Below, piece after piece: positions 27,041-38,394 of a stretch of 64,000 bases of DNA (positions are counted from its first letter, which is position 1; the number at the start of each line of letters is the position of its first letter). Source of the DNA: Oryzias latipes (taxonomy: Eukaryota > Chordata > Actinopteri > Beloniformes > Adrianichthyidae); NCBI RefSeq assembly GCF_002234675.1, contig NC_019871.2, forward strand, positions 19,872,604-19,936,603, written 5' to 3'. The notes beneath the pieces were generated by a model. That model did not search any database. It had not been told where the DNA came from and saw only the letters and a program-made list of their open reading frames with translations. The translations under genes were made by a program, and so were the position numbers.

Positions 27041-28150
27041 TTTTTCATTCTTTTATTAAACTAAGAATTTCACACAAAAATCACGATATATACGTCAATG
27101 ACATCAATATCAATAATGAGACAAAGGCAGACAAAAAAAATAATATGAAAACAAATTCAACTTAAAAAAAGGTAAGGGGGCTAATTCAAAAGTTCAAATA
27201 AATCAAACAAATTAAACAACGTCTGGGCATTCTTGTGTTTCATGTAATGTCAAGATTCAGAGAATAGTTTGAGACGGTTTAATAATCCATTAATGTGATA
27301 TTTCACCTTTAAGATTTTAAAATTATGTATAAAATGCTTTGAAATCACAATCAATAGTCAGAACGTCCAGTTAATTATAATCACATTTTAGTGGGATTAA
27401 TTTAAAGGGTTTATGATGATAATTTTGGTTTTCAGCCAATTATGAATAGAAGACCAAAACGTATTTACATGCATGCACTTAAAGAAAAGATGTTCCACAG
27501 TTTCTACATCATTTCCACAAAAGACACAAAGATCGCCATTCCAGTTAAAGCGATTATGTAAAATATGATTCGAAGGAAAATGTCATTTGATTTTAAAGGT
27601 CACTTCTTTTGCTTTGTGAGGGACAGGATATAATGGATATAATTTTTGTATCCTTTATTTTTTCTGTGGTGCTGTTATTCTGCAAAATATTCTTTCTTTT
27701 TATCAGGGAAGAGTCATGTCAATTATTATGAACTATACCAGATATCTGCGCAAAATATATGCATACTACAGAAACATGCTTTCGTGTACTTGGAATGGAA
27801 ACGTATACAAACATTCTGGTAAGAAGTGAAAGTTAAAATTGAGAAAATTATTTTAAAGTAGATCTGATCTCATTGGAACCAAATTGCTTTTTGTTAGTTA
27901 GATTTCCAATAATACATAACTCTTACAAAGAGGAAAGGGTGTTTCATGCAAAACTCTCCCAAAAACGCTGGAAAAACATTTACACAATTAGAAAGAATTA
28001 CATATATTTTCAAAGACAAAGAAAATAAATTAAAGAATGTACAACCCTTCATCAATATGGTAAAGATATGAATCCATTAGAGGAATAGAATGTTGATTGT
28101 TTTACCAGACCTCTGTTTGAAGTTTGTTCAATTCATAATTAGTGTTTGTC
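27041..28150 (-). mobile_element. L1-type LINE ORF2 3' remnant
   Basis: The minus strand gives PHKAKEVTFKIK, HFPSNHILHNRFNWNGDLC, VFCGNDVETVEHLFFKCMHV and NTFWSSIHNWLKTK (about 27640-27420). This is the Cys/His-rich C-terminal part of an L1-type ORF2 protein. Upstream bases (28080-27900) give degraded ORF2-like text, including FPAFLGEFCMKH. Many stops; inactive. It fills most of the gap between tlcd3a and the GIMAP gene. Confidence 0.8.
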
Positions 28151-28341
28151 TAAAACACTGCTGAACAAAGTTTAAACTATTGTAAATGCTAAGCTGAGTG
28201 GAATAAACAAAATAATTTTTCTTTTGAAAATTCAATAAAAAAGTTAAGGTAAATTATGCACTGCAAGTGACATTTTCCTCTCACACCTCAATGAAAACTA
28301 CTAGTGAACTGCCAACAGGATGGAGAGAAAGTTTGCAGGTT

Positions 28342-31300
28342 TCATAACATCTCCACCATTTCCATCAGTGCATTTACTTGAGATTTGTCTCTTGTTTTAG
28401 TATCGAACACACGATAACGGTCCCCACATCTGTTCAAAACCCACCGGAGAGGCTCTCCTTTCTCCTCGATGTAGCTGTCAATTGTCCTCCCTCTCAGAAT
28501 GTCTCCATAGGTGAACAGCACCACAGTTCTGTTCCAAACATCGTCTCCCAACACGCTCAGATACTTCTCCACAGTCATCCTGTTCTTCTCTTTGAAGGAG
28601 TCTAAGGGTATGGCCAGCACAAATACAATCTTACTTCTTCTAGGACACAGGTAGGGACTCCGAACAAGCTCCTCCCTGACGGTTTCAGGATTAGCAAGAC
28701 CAAACAGACTCCATCCGGGGGTGTCCACCACCGTCACGGACCACCGTGGTAGTTGAGCCTTGCCTGAGGAGCATGTGGCGGTCTTAACGTTGCTCTGAAA
28801 CTCTTGTTTGCCCAGGATCATGTTGCCTACTGAACTCTTTCCTGACCTTCTCCTTCCCAGCAGGATGAGGCTGAAGGCAGGCCTCCAAGGAGCCAGATCT
28901 GCAACCAATCCTGAATTATAACGAGTACAGAACATCACTTCTGTTGTTGATCTTCAAACAGATGAAGCCTGGTCCTACCTGCAGTTGTGGGAGACCATCC
29001 CCAGGCCATTATTGGGGTTTGTCTGTGATTTCCATCATGGATGAGGTTTATTCCCATCATCTCTATCTCTTGGTGTTTTGTGTGCCGTGTCTGTGTCCGC
29101 CTCCTGCTTACATCTCTTCCTGGATGGAGGTGTTGGATGTCCTTGGGGTGCATTGTAGATGCCACCATCTTCTGGATCCTATTGAGAAGCTCTGTGACCT
29201 GAAGCTGAGACTCGTTGGATTGGCTGGTCATGATCTGGTACCGGCCCCCACATCTTTCCAGCAGCCACTGTAGAGTCCTGCCCTGTTTCCAGATGTGCTC
29301 TTGGATGGGTTCGTCTACAGCACCGAGAACATGACCGGGTCAGTGAAGCCTAATTTAACATCACACAACCGTTATATACTTCTATTACAGTATTCTCATC
29401 ATGAACAGCAGAAACTTCTTATTTTCCTTTTTCCTTAAAAATGGTTAGAACCTTTGACTTATCGAGGTGGATAAAAACCTAAAGGCTATGTCCCAATTCC
29501 TACACTACTCACTACATCAGGGCTGGCCAACCCTGGTCCTCAAGAGCCACAATCCTGCCTGGTTTCCCGCTTTCCTTGACCATCTTTCTGCTGATTGGCT
29601 GACTCAAGTGATTCCACATCCTGAACAGAACAAACCTGGTTTAGGTAGTCAGCAACCAGCAGTCCAAGAAGATCTGGAAACCAAGCAGGTTTGGCCAGTC
29701 CTGCACTACATAGAGCACTGTATAATGTAATCACGATTTTGTAGTGCTGTCTAAATCTACACTTCCAAAATCTAGTGCCCTAAAAATTTCACAGACGTCT
29801 ATGCGGTAAAAAAAGCTAATTAGATTGGCAAATATAGACCACAATGCATTGCATTTAAAAAAAATTGAAAAAAAAAAGTTTAAAGTATTTTTAATAATCA
29901 GTTAATGGTTTTTTTCTTCAGAACACAGTGGATTCATAAACTGTCATCATAAAATGCTCATATTGGTTAGATTTTACTTCCTGAAATTAGTGATGTCATA
30001 GTTGCTGTTTAAAAAAATAAAGTTACGAGCATGTCCGAATTTCTTTTAACCCTTGAGCTATCCTAGGCACTTTAACATTGGGAGTTGGGTCATCTAGACC
30101 CACTAGATCGTGCGCTGAACCTTTTTCTTCAATGATTCTTGATCCTCACTGGTGTCCATGGATTACATGAAATCTTTCCACCTTTATCCACCTTTGTCAT
30201 GGTAGGGAGAACACGTCAATGGAAGGGTGGGGTCATCTAAGGTAGCACAAGGGTTAATCAATTCACTAATCAAATGTTATTCAGGTTATTCACATTATAA
30301 ACTGACAAATCGGATGCCTCGATAAAAGTAGGTGGAGCCTGCTGGCCCCCACATCGAACCATCGAAACGTTGATACACCTTTCAAGTGGTAGAGGTGTGG
30401 CCTTACCACTGTGGGAACTGGAGTGAGTGTGACATCCCCCACAGAAAAGGGTTTACTTCCGACAACAGAAAAATGTAAAAGGTGCGAGGTGGGGACCTGC
30501 AGGCTCCACCTTCTTTTATTGAGACATTTGATTGGTCAGTTTATATCATTAATAACAGAAAAGATATCATGGAAAAAGAGGATTATCGATAACAAGTAAA
30601 AAATAAAGGCATCAGAGAAAATAGTTATTCTGACAAATAGGAAGTCATAGCTGTTTATTTCTCTATAGAATCTATAGGATTTTGGTTTCTTGGAGCCCGC
30701 AGGCACTTCCTGTTTTGAACGCCAGGGGGGAGGGGCCACTCAGTCCAGTTCTCATAGACAGTAAATGACTCAAACTGATTCACTGCTTACTGACATCTTG
30801 CTCCAACATGGCATTTGTGAAAAGATTTAATTGACGTCTTCTTTTAGTTGGAGTCAGACGTAAACTATTTTCTATGGATGACGTCATACTCACTCACTCC
30901 AGTTCCTCCAGATACATTCATTGGTTCATCCCTGAAGAAATTGAGGAGACATGTACTCTCATTCATTCAGGACGGATTGGTTTGGACTTTTCAGTTTTTT
31001 AAAACAAAACAAACTCCAAAAGTCGGTCACTACCGGCCTTTGACAGCAGTGGCTCAGGCGGTTGAGCAGGTCCTCCAATGATCAAAGTCGGCGGTTTGAT
31101 CCCCACTTCCCCCCAGTCAGCTGTCGTTGTGTCCTTGGGCAAGACGCTTCACTCCACTGGTGTGTGTGAATGCGTGTGAATGTATTGAACTGACAGTCAC
31201 CACCAAGCATGAATAAAGAGTGAAGAATGGACACATTGCAAGCACTTTAAGCATCTGAAAAAGCGCAGATTAATCTAATCCATTATTATTATTACTTTTC

Positions 31301-32063
31301 AGGCTTTGCTGTGAAAAATGAAGCAAAGAAAAATATTTCAATACAAACATTTGCTGATTTCTATTTTTCTAAAGTCATAGAAGTGAGTGCATTGGTGCTT
31401 GGTGGTCTTTGACCTCTGTCAGTGTCAGCCACACTGACAGGAAACAGCAGAGTTACACATTAACATTGCTGCTAATGGAGGAGTTGCTGGTTTACCGAGT
31501 TTGTCTGCATGGGTAAACAGGACTATGGTCCGCTGCCAGAGAGGAACCTGCAGCTGTCTGAGCTGGAGCTCCATGGCCCTCCACTCCACCTGGCTGAAGG
31601 GTTGGTGGGTGGGCAGCATCAACAGGATGGCGTGCGGTCCTGGGGGACACAGGTCCAGACCCCTGAAGAGCTCCCGGGAGACCGTGTCTTGAACAGGAGA
31701 GTGGGTGGTCCAACCTGGGGTGTCGACCACAGTCACCTGCTGGATCACACGACCACAGAGAAGTCAGGAGACACTCTCCTTCAGGGAAGGAATCGGAGTG
31801 TCAAGGATCTGGTATTTGCCTGTAGTCCGTGGACAATTCCAGTTTTCTTGCTGCTTCTAGTCGTGTTCCTGCCAAAGACCTGTCTGCCCAGAATGTTGTT
31901 TCCCACCGAGCTCTTCCCACTTTGTTTCTCACCCAGTAACAGAAGAACCAGCTGGGTCAGAGATGGTTCTGGAACATCCAAACACGACCTGTGTTTACAC
32001 TCAAACAGATGTTCCCAGTGAAGCACAGAGAGCTTTAAAGAACTTACCACAGAGGCTGGCCAT
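28342..32063 (-). CDS. GIMAP family GTPase with two AIG1 domains
   Basis: GIMAPs are GTPases of immune cells that act on intracellular membranes and lymphocyte survival. Five exons join in frame: 32063-32048 (MASLC), 31968-31820, 31736-31496, 29314-28979 and 28898-28342, giving 432 aa. Domain 1 (about 11-200): P-loop GEKQSGKSS (18-26), VTVVDTPGW (56-64), VLFTHADKL (about 127-135) and ERCGGRYQI (155-163). A hydrophilic linker with SRRRTQTRHTKHQ follows. Domain 2 (about 254-432): GRRRSGKSS (262-270), VTVVDTPGW, VVLFTYGDIL and NRCGDRYRVFDTK. Two tandem domains recall GIMAP8-like fish proteins. The junction 31820/31736 needs a GC donor (CAG|GCAAAT) and is otherwise a frameshift, so either an 83-bp GC-AG intron or a broken allele. 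Domain 2 ends soon after the GTPase fold, without a long C-terminal coiled coil. The start rests on phase agreement (TGTG + AACCA gives CEPSLTQ); a 5' noncoding exon probably lies upstream, since TTCCAACAG precedes exon 1. Confidence 0.85.
29484..30050 (+). mobile_element. MITE (GGCTATGTCC family), interrupted copy
   Basis: Begins ggctatgtcccaattcctac and shares internal landmarks with the 47.4 kb copy: ctgtctaaatctacacttcc, agtgccctaaaaatttc, atgcattgca, cagaacacag, gtgatgtcat and catgtccgaatttcttttaa. It lies in intron 3 of the GIMAP gene. A hAT-like element is nested within it, and its right end runs into the TTAA of the piggyBac-like MITE. Confidence 0.75.
29518..29703. mobile_element. 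hAT-like MITE nested in another MITE, intact 8-bp duplication
   Basis: Terminal repeats CAGGGCTGGCCAA (left) and TTGGCCAGTCCTG (right) bound a 186-bp element. The 8 bp CACTACAT occurs immediately on both sides (29510-29517 and 29704-29711), the duplication size of hAT transposons. Deleting the element and one duplication restores the host MITE (ctactcactacatagagcac compared with ctactcactacttagtgcac at 47.4 kb). Confidence 0.92.
30046..30257 (+). mobile_element. piggyBac-like MITE (TTAA-flanked), longer copy
   Basis: TTAA|CCCTTGAGCTATCC and GGTAGCACAAGGG|TTAA are inverted terminal repeats with TTAA at both sides. The interior matches the shorter copy at 26.4 kb in reverse orientation. No coding capacity. 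Confidence 0.87.
30310..30910. repeat. Dispersed repeat family (copy 1 of 3)
   Basis: Contains agctgtttatttctctatag, cttggagcccgcaggcactt, cctgttttgaacgcc and aggggccactcagtccagtt. The same text occurs at about 63.07-63.21 kb and, inverted, at about 56.94-57.08 kb. The flanking gctccaacatggc and gtaaactattttctatggat recur at 57.36-57.46 kb. Family not identified; non-coding. Confidence 0.65.
31045..31290 (+). repeat. tRNA-derived SINE
   Basis: The head (gtggctcaggcggttgagca, then ggcggtttgatcccc) resembles tRNA A and B boxes. The body carries tgtccttgggcaagacgctt, and the tail reads gcaagcactttaagcatctg, then aaaaagcgcagatt, as in SINEs that share a LINE 3' end. An inverted relative lies at 57.5-57.7 kb. 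It is in intron 3 of the GIMAP gene. Confidence 0.8.
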
Positions 32064-33320
32064 GGAGAAGCTGTTGGAACAGAATTAAATTCAGTTAACG
32101 TTCTCTGCGATGTAACCTTTGTTTTTAATGTCATTTGTGTTGCGTCTTCATGCTGGTTCCAAAGTTCAGAGAGAGACATTCCTGAGAAATGACAACAGTC
32201 CATAAAACAAGGAGCTCCAGAGGGAGGAGAAAAAAACTTCACGCTTTTTGTTACTTGATAAATAATGTGCATTTGGACTGAAAAAGTATTAAAATAACTT
32301 GAAATAGATGTTAAAAACCAGATTACGGCAACTATATAATAAAAAATGAAGCAAAGCATTATGAAGGTGGGATTTTGTCCTCTTGACCACCAGAGAAAAA
32401 ATGGTTCCAGTCAAAACAGGGTTTTAAATCCACCAAAAACTACAATTCCCAGAACTTCACCCCTTCAAACTTATTACCATTGAAAAGCGCCAAATGTCCT
32501 CTGCAGATACCAAAAGGAGTTCATTGAGAAGTTTCATTGGTTTGGAGATATTCAGGTTTAGAAATCTCTCAACAGAGGACACATTTGCATTGCTGGCAGT
32601 CAGGACTTAATTAAAGATTCACTTCTATCCACTCCCTTTCAAGCAAAAATTCAAACTCTTTTTGACAGTTCCTATATTGAATGGATTTCATGTATCATGG
32701 ACTGTATGGATGGATGCAAATATGTCTATTTATGATTAGGAGAAATTATAATGGTCTAGAATTTAGCATCATTTACTTTTTTTCAAATCAATTCATGAAT
32801 TAATATCTTAAATAGGTTTGATTTATCTGTGTATCAATTTTTGTCTTTTTTCCCCCTGTTTTACTTACTTAAAATAAACCAAAAAACCTAAATGGAGCGC
32901 CTCCTAACATACAGTTTTATTTATCTTGTGACTTTAATCTCTCGTCAAAACAAATGAGTCTAAAGCAAAATGACAAAGATGTGACTGAGGAGGAGGGGCT
33001 GAGTGTACAAATGGAGGAATGGGACTTAAGTGTTATTAAGAAAAGATCCCCATCATTTGATATTTTAGTTTTAAAATTCATTCACATTCTCAATTTGATT
33101 TTCGCTCAATAAAATGTAATGTTGGGTGGAGAAGAATTTATAATCTGGTTGGACTTTCTAAGGAAATAAACACTTGAACACTTTAGATTCTCCTCATGCC
33201 TGATTTTCTTTCCAGATTTATGCTAATCTGGAGAATTTCCATCTTCAGGACAGACGCCGTTGTTCCATGTTGTGGTGTAAAGAGGAATTTCCTTTAATGT
33301 GCACAGAGACAGACACAAGT
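32064..33320. other. Intergenic, GIMAP gene 5' side to usp2 3' side
   Basis: AT-rich. It presumably holds the upstream noncoding exon and promoter of the GIMAP gene, but I could not place them. No other supported feature. Confidence 0.4.
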
Positions 33321-33342
33321 CCAAAGCACTGTGTTGTTGACT

Positions 33343-33348
33343 TTTATT
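33343..33348 (-). terminator. usp2 candidate poly(A) signal
   Basis: TTTATT reads AATAAA on the minus strand, about 880 bp after the usp2 stop codon. Another TTTATT at about 33877 is nearer the stop and could be used instead. The interval would be the shared usp2 3' UTR. Confidence 0.45.
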
Positions 33349-34003
33349 CATACATTCATAGTTTGTGTGTATATATATTTATATATATATATACTTTTAA
33401 AAATAGTAAAAGAGTGACTAGTCACATTTTCATCTCTAAGCATAAATAAGACCTTTTTTTCTCTCTCTTGAAACTTAAATATCAGAAAACAGTTATGGGT
33501 CGTTTTCATCAAACTCTTTAGAGAACATCCTCTATATTGCATCAGGATATAAAAATAGAGAGATATTTCTGTCGTGAAAACATTCTTTCCATGTTGTTCG
33601 ATGGCGTGAAACAAGAGAGGAAGAAAAGAGCTCGTAGGATGGAGATGATTGCTGATCTGTCCATCCCTTCCTTCACAGCATCTTCTACAGCAGAGGCCAA
33701 ACGCGTCACATGACCACCCCCGCCTCTGCTGACTAAACGTACATTGACGAACCATCACAGACGTTCATGCGGGCGCCTAAAGCCCCTCAGACACACTGTA
33801 ACCATCGGAGGAACAAGGCGGGGAACGCTTGTGTCGTTGGTTCAACTGAACAAAGGAAACGAACAAAACAGGAGTTTATTGTGTGGAGGCTGAGAAAAAC
33901 GGAGGAGGAGAGACCAAGGCGCAGTCAGGATGCTCGTTTGGTTTGCAGTGCATAGAGAAGGACTCGGTTGGCTGGTTAAAGGGGATTATTGCCCTTTGTC
34001 TGC

Positions 34004-34068
34004 CTTTCACACACACACACACATGCACGCGCACACACACTCACACACACACACACAGCATGAGCATG
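34004..34068. repeat. (AC)n microsatellite in usp2 3' UTR region
   Basis: A tract of AC dinucleotides with a few interruptions (gcacgcgc, actcacac), 160-220 bp beyond the usp2 stop codon. Open frames through it on both strands are artefacts. Confidence 0.85.
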
Positions 34069-34227
34069 ACACAGGAGCACAGACAGACACACACAGAAGA
34101 GCTGGTTGAGTTCCTGTGGACAGCTGTGGTTTCCAGAAATAAATATCCAAACACAAATCCAGCAGCAGCTTCCATCTCCTTCCGCCTTGGAGCAGCGGCG
34201 CCGAGGTTCTCAGCTCCTGAGGAGGCC

Positions 34228-37200
34228 TCACATCCGCGAGGAGGAGGCCAGCTCGTAGAACAGGACGTACGCGTCACTGCTCCGGACTTGGCTGGAGGAC
34301 ATTGGCGTTACTCTGACAAAACACGGAGACAAACCTTCAGTTTTTCAGTCAGACATTTCTGTTAGATCTTCTTCTCATGAAGCCACGGAGAGCGTCCTCC
34401 TGGGACAAGTTTCAGGCCCACCTGGAGTCGTTAAAGGTGTACCATTCTCCCGAGTTGGGGTTGCGACAGTAGGCTGTGTAGTGACCCCCCATGGTGGTGC
34501 CTGAGTGGTTGGACACTGCATACAGGTTGTACATTGCATTTGCTAGAAGGGGACAGAGACAGAAAGGTTTTCTTTCATCGTGCCTGAGTGATAAAGTTCT
34601 GAATCCCAGAACAGTCAGTCGACATGAGAAGATCCGTTCTTACTGCTATTTCCAGAGGCAAACTCGCGGAGGTCGAGATCCTTCAAGGGGAAGTTGACAA
34701 AGGTGGAGAGTTTGCTGGTTCTTCGTGCTTCAGAGAAACGTTTCAGGTCTGGGCGGTGAGTTAAGCAGAATGTCTTCATTCTACCAGTCAGCATTCATTA
34801 CCCGGATCACCTGCAGCCCTGGAAACCCCTGACGGGTGTCTGAAGGAAAGGATACGCAGCACTAGGATCTTGGGGAACTTCTGTATCCTGAACTTCTTCG
34901 TACACCTCCTCCGGGCCTTACATCTGTAGCACGTCTGTGGAGAGGGAAACAGAGCTGCAACTCAGACTTTTATCCGCATTTCAATGCTTTGTAGTTACCA
35001 GGCTCTGCCTGTAGGGGGCCAAAACTCTAAAATCCACAGCCAGGACTGATTCATGTTTGAGTCACAACAGATAAAACAAACTACAGAACATCTATAACAA
35101 CAGGAATGTTCTCCTATCTAAGTAAAACGCCTGTCTGTTGTTTAGTAGGCTTGATGGGGTTTAACAATGTCAGTTTGTCAGTAACACAGACAGGATCACT
35201 AGACTGCAACCTGTGGTGATCAAGTCAGAAAAGAAGGATCCGTTCTCATTAGGAGAAACTCTGAATCTGTCATGGACTGTTTTACTTAACCTTTCTGCAT
35301 ATGAAGCATTTCATGAATGAAGACATGAAAATTTGGTCTATTAGTGTGAGAAGAAGAGAACAGATTTACAGGTTCTGTTGTGTTTTAGAAAACTTCTCAT
35401 CATTCTCAGAATAATTAGATTTTTTTAAATCATAGGAAATCCAAATCCATAATCTGTGTTCCCTAAATGCTGACAGAAATCAGGATGGAGGACACTTACA
35501 GGCTTCTCGTCCCCGTCAAGGACGTCCTCTTTGGTGAAGAGGCGCATGCAGTCCATCAGACTCACTTCACCGTAGCTCTTCTGAGCACAAACATAGATGC
35601 ATTCACATCAACACACACACACAAACAAACAAAAACACAGGGTAGAGAGCTTCTGTAAGAGCCAGTGGATGAAGCTGAACTCAAACAGTGTTTGTAAGCC
35701 ATCAGATCTGCGTCACTCTTTAGTGAAACTTTGGTGACCACAGCTCAGCGGCGTGAATTCATACCTTGGAGATGGGCAGAGACAGATCCCAGAATGGATC
35801 GAAGACAGTGGAGCAGAAGCCGCAGTGGCTGCAGGTCAGAGAGCTCTTCAGCTGTCCCACAAACAGGTCTGCAGGAGGAGCACAGCTTTCAGTCAGTCAT
35901 CCACAAAACAACGGCTCTACCTGTCTGTTGGTTTTTGTTTTCTTTATGGGCCACAGAAATAAATAAAATCCCAGAAGCAGCACCCACCAACGATCTTACT
36001 GTCTTCTCTCTCAACGTATTTACTCCACATTTTCTTTCCTTTCTCTTCGTCTCTGTGGGGAAAACAACAGTCAGAGTGAGGTGCTGTTAATTGTGAGGTT
36101 CTGGAACAGAACATCCATGTAGCATCAGTGAAGGTCAAACATCATGTTCCAATTCATTCATGTTCTTTCATTTGTTATATAACAAGAACAATCTTCATCT
36201 ATTCCCACAGCAACAACAATCTGGTCAACTAAATGCTTGACTCTTTGAACGAGCATGATACTTGAATGTGTGTTACCCAGCATGCTTTACTTTAATCAGC
36301 TGCTACAGGTATTAAATAGGTCCCTGTCCTGCTCCAGTTTGAGACATTAGATGTATTAGGTGTGAATCTGTGATGATGGTAAAACCTGGACCCAACATTG
36401 TCTTTGGTTTGGTTAACAGTTCAGTGAAGGAGCAGCTGTTTAAGGTTACAGGATAAAAACATCCCGCAAAAGTCAAAAAATGCTGCTGAAGAACCGTCAA
36501 ATGAATGTCCAGTTTGAGATTTTTGGACATAGTCTCATGCACTCACACCTGTGTGGGTGCTGTGGGTTTCTGGGTAGTCTGGCCCTGGAAGGTCATGGAG
36601 AGGAGCGGCTACATCTTGAGGGGAGCAAAGTGTGTCTTGCAGTTCCCTTGACCCTCATACGACCAACCTCAAGGATTGTTACACAAATGGAACGTACCAT
36701 TGCTGTGCGTGTGGTAAATGTATCGTGAAGTACTTGTAAGAATAATATAAGTTACACAAACTTATGACGTATGCATGATGCCGTCACACGGTGCCATTAC
36801 ATGTGATTACCGGGTCCTTACTGCCTGTGCATAAATGGTGAACACGGCGTGTGCATGTGATACAAAGTTGTCTGTAGGACGCACATAGAATGTCCATATA
36901 AACTACACTCTAATTGTCTAATTTCCTCATTTCTAGCAGTCAGGCTGCAAACAAGGAGTGCACATTTATCATGTGAACAGCACTAACGGGCCCTGGTGCA
37001 GTCTGCAGGGTTTGGTGGGGTTGATAAAAAGATAAATCTGTGCAACACGCCTGTGTCTCAACTACTTCATCCCTACTTACTCTTCTGTGTTGTGTCTCTC
37101 TCTATTTTTGATTTGAAGTGGTTTATTTCAAGCAATCAAATAAGAATAATGGACAAGACAATCCAACCAGCAGTTATACATTCATGAAGAGGCGTATCAA

Positions 37201-38295
37201 ACTTAGGATAATTAGACATCCATGGGTTCACTGAGCGACCAACCTAGATATTCTGTGTAGGACACCTGCCCCATACAGGTTTGTCCATTTTTTTACTCCC
37301 AGACAGCTTTTATCCACCCAAAGGCCAATCAGGACTAAGGCTTGAGTGTCTTCTTTAGGATGCAGCGGGAGTAAACGGTTTAGAGACTTACTGGAGGTGG
37401 TCAAAGTCCTCCGCCGTTCCTCTCGGCCGGACGCTGACTCTGTTGACTTCGTTGTGCAGGCCGTCCAGCAGGAACCGCAGGAACTCTTGTGCGTCCTGTT
37501 GGCTGCAAACACAACATTAGCCGGAGCTTTTCGGTGCTGCAGATCAGCCTGCTGTGGTTCGTGTTCCACTCCTGCAGCTTTTCACACGCTGATGTTAAAC
37601 TTGAGTCGAAGAGAAAGTGAAGAGGCTTACTTGTACCCCACAAATCTGGGGGCGTATCTCTGGATCTGAGTTTTGAACTCGGACGGGCTGACTGCCTCGC
37701 TGCTGGACGATGTCCACAGGGTCTGAATGAGCTTGGCAAATTCTACCAACACACATTCATGAAGGTCACTCAGAGGTCAATCTCGACTTTCTCTTACAAA
37801 CAGTTTGGAGAAATGTTTCATGGGTCATGAAGACATAAATCTTTGCTCACCTTCCATGAGGGCTGTGTTGGTGCGGCTGTTGTTGTTAAGGTCTCTGCGG
37901 TGTAAGTTGTGCAGGCAGTAGTCTCGCAGGCTCTGAGTGTTGCTGAGACACTGCAGGATGCTGTTCATGAAACACTGGGAGTAAAAAACACACCAGCAGA
38001 ACTCAGGTCAGAGGACAACACCAAACCTGAGTCCAGCTTCAATCATCCATGGACAAAAAGGTCAGGACATGTTGGTGCTACACGTTATCTTCTAAAGTAG
38101 CATCAGATGTTTAGGATCAACATGAATTCTGAGAGAGGAGATTATCAGAAACACAGCAGCAGTTTTGGAAGCAGATGACGGTGCTGAACACGTCCAGCTC
38201 TCATCACATGTTTGGTAAGACCAGACCAACCGGGGGAGGGCGGGAGGCCTTCCTGAGACTCTGATTGGGTTACCGTGCCCTCACACACCCCCACG

Positions 38296-38394
<99 letters not shown>

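Noticed and set aside
28935-29231. Independent 98-codon gene
   Set aside because: It is the in-frame continuation of GIMAP exon 4 (RCGGRYQIMTSQSNE), including the linker to domain 2.
31425-31748. Separate single-exon GIMAP gene
   Set aside because: Exon phases join it to 31968-31820 upstream and to 29314-28979 downstream, so it is the middle exon of one gene.
33883-34365. 160-codon plus-strand frame
   Set aside because: Crosses an AC microsatellite and the antisense of the last usp2 exon.
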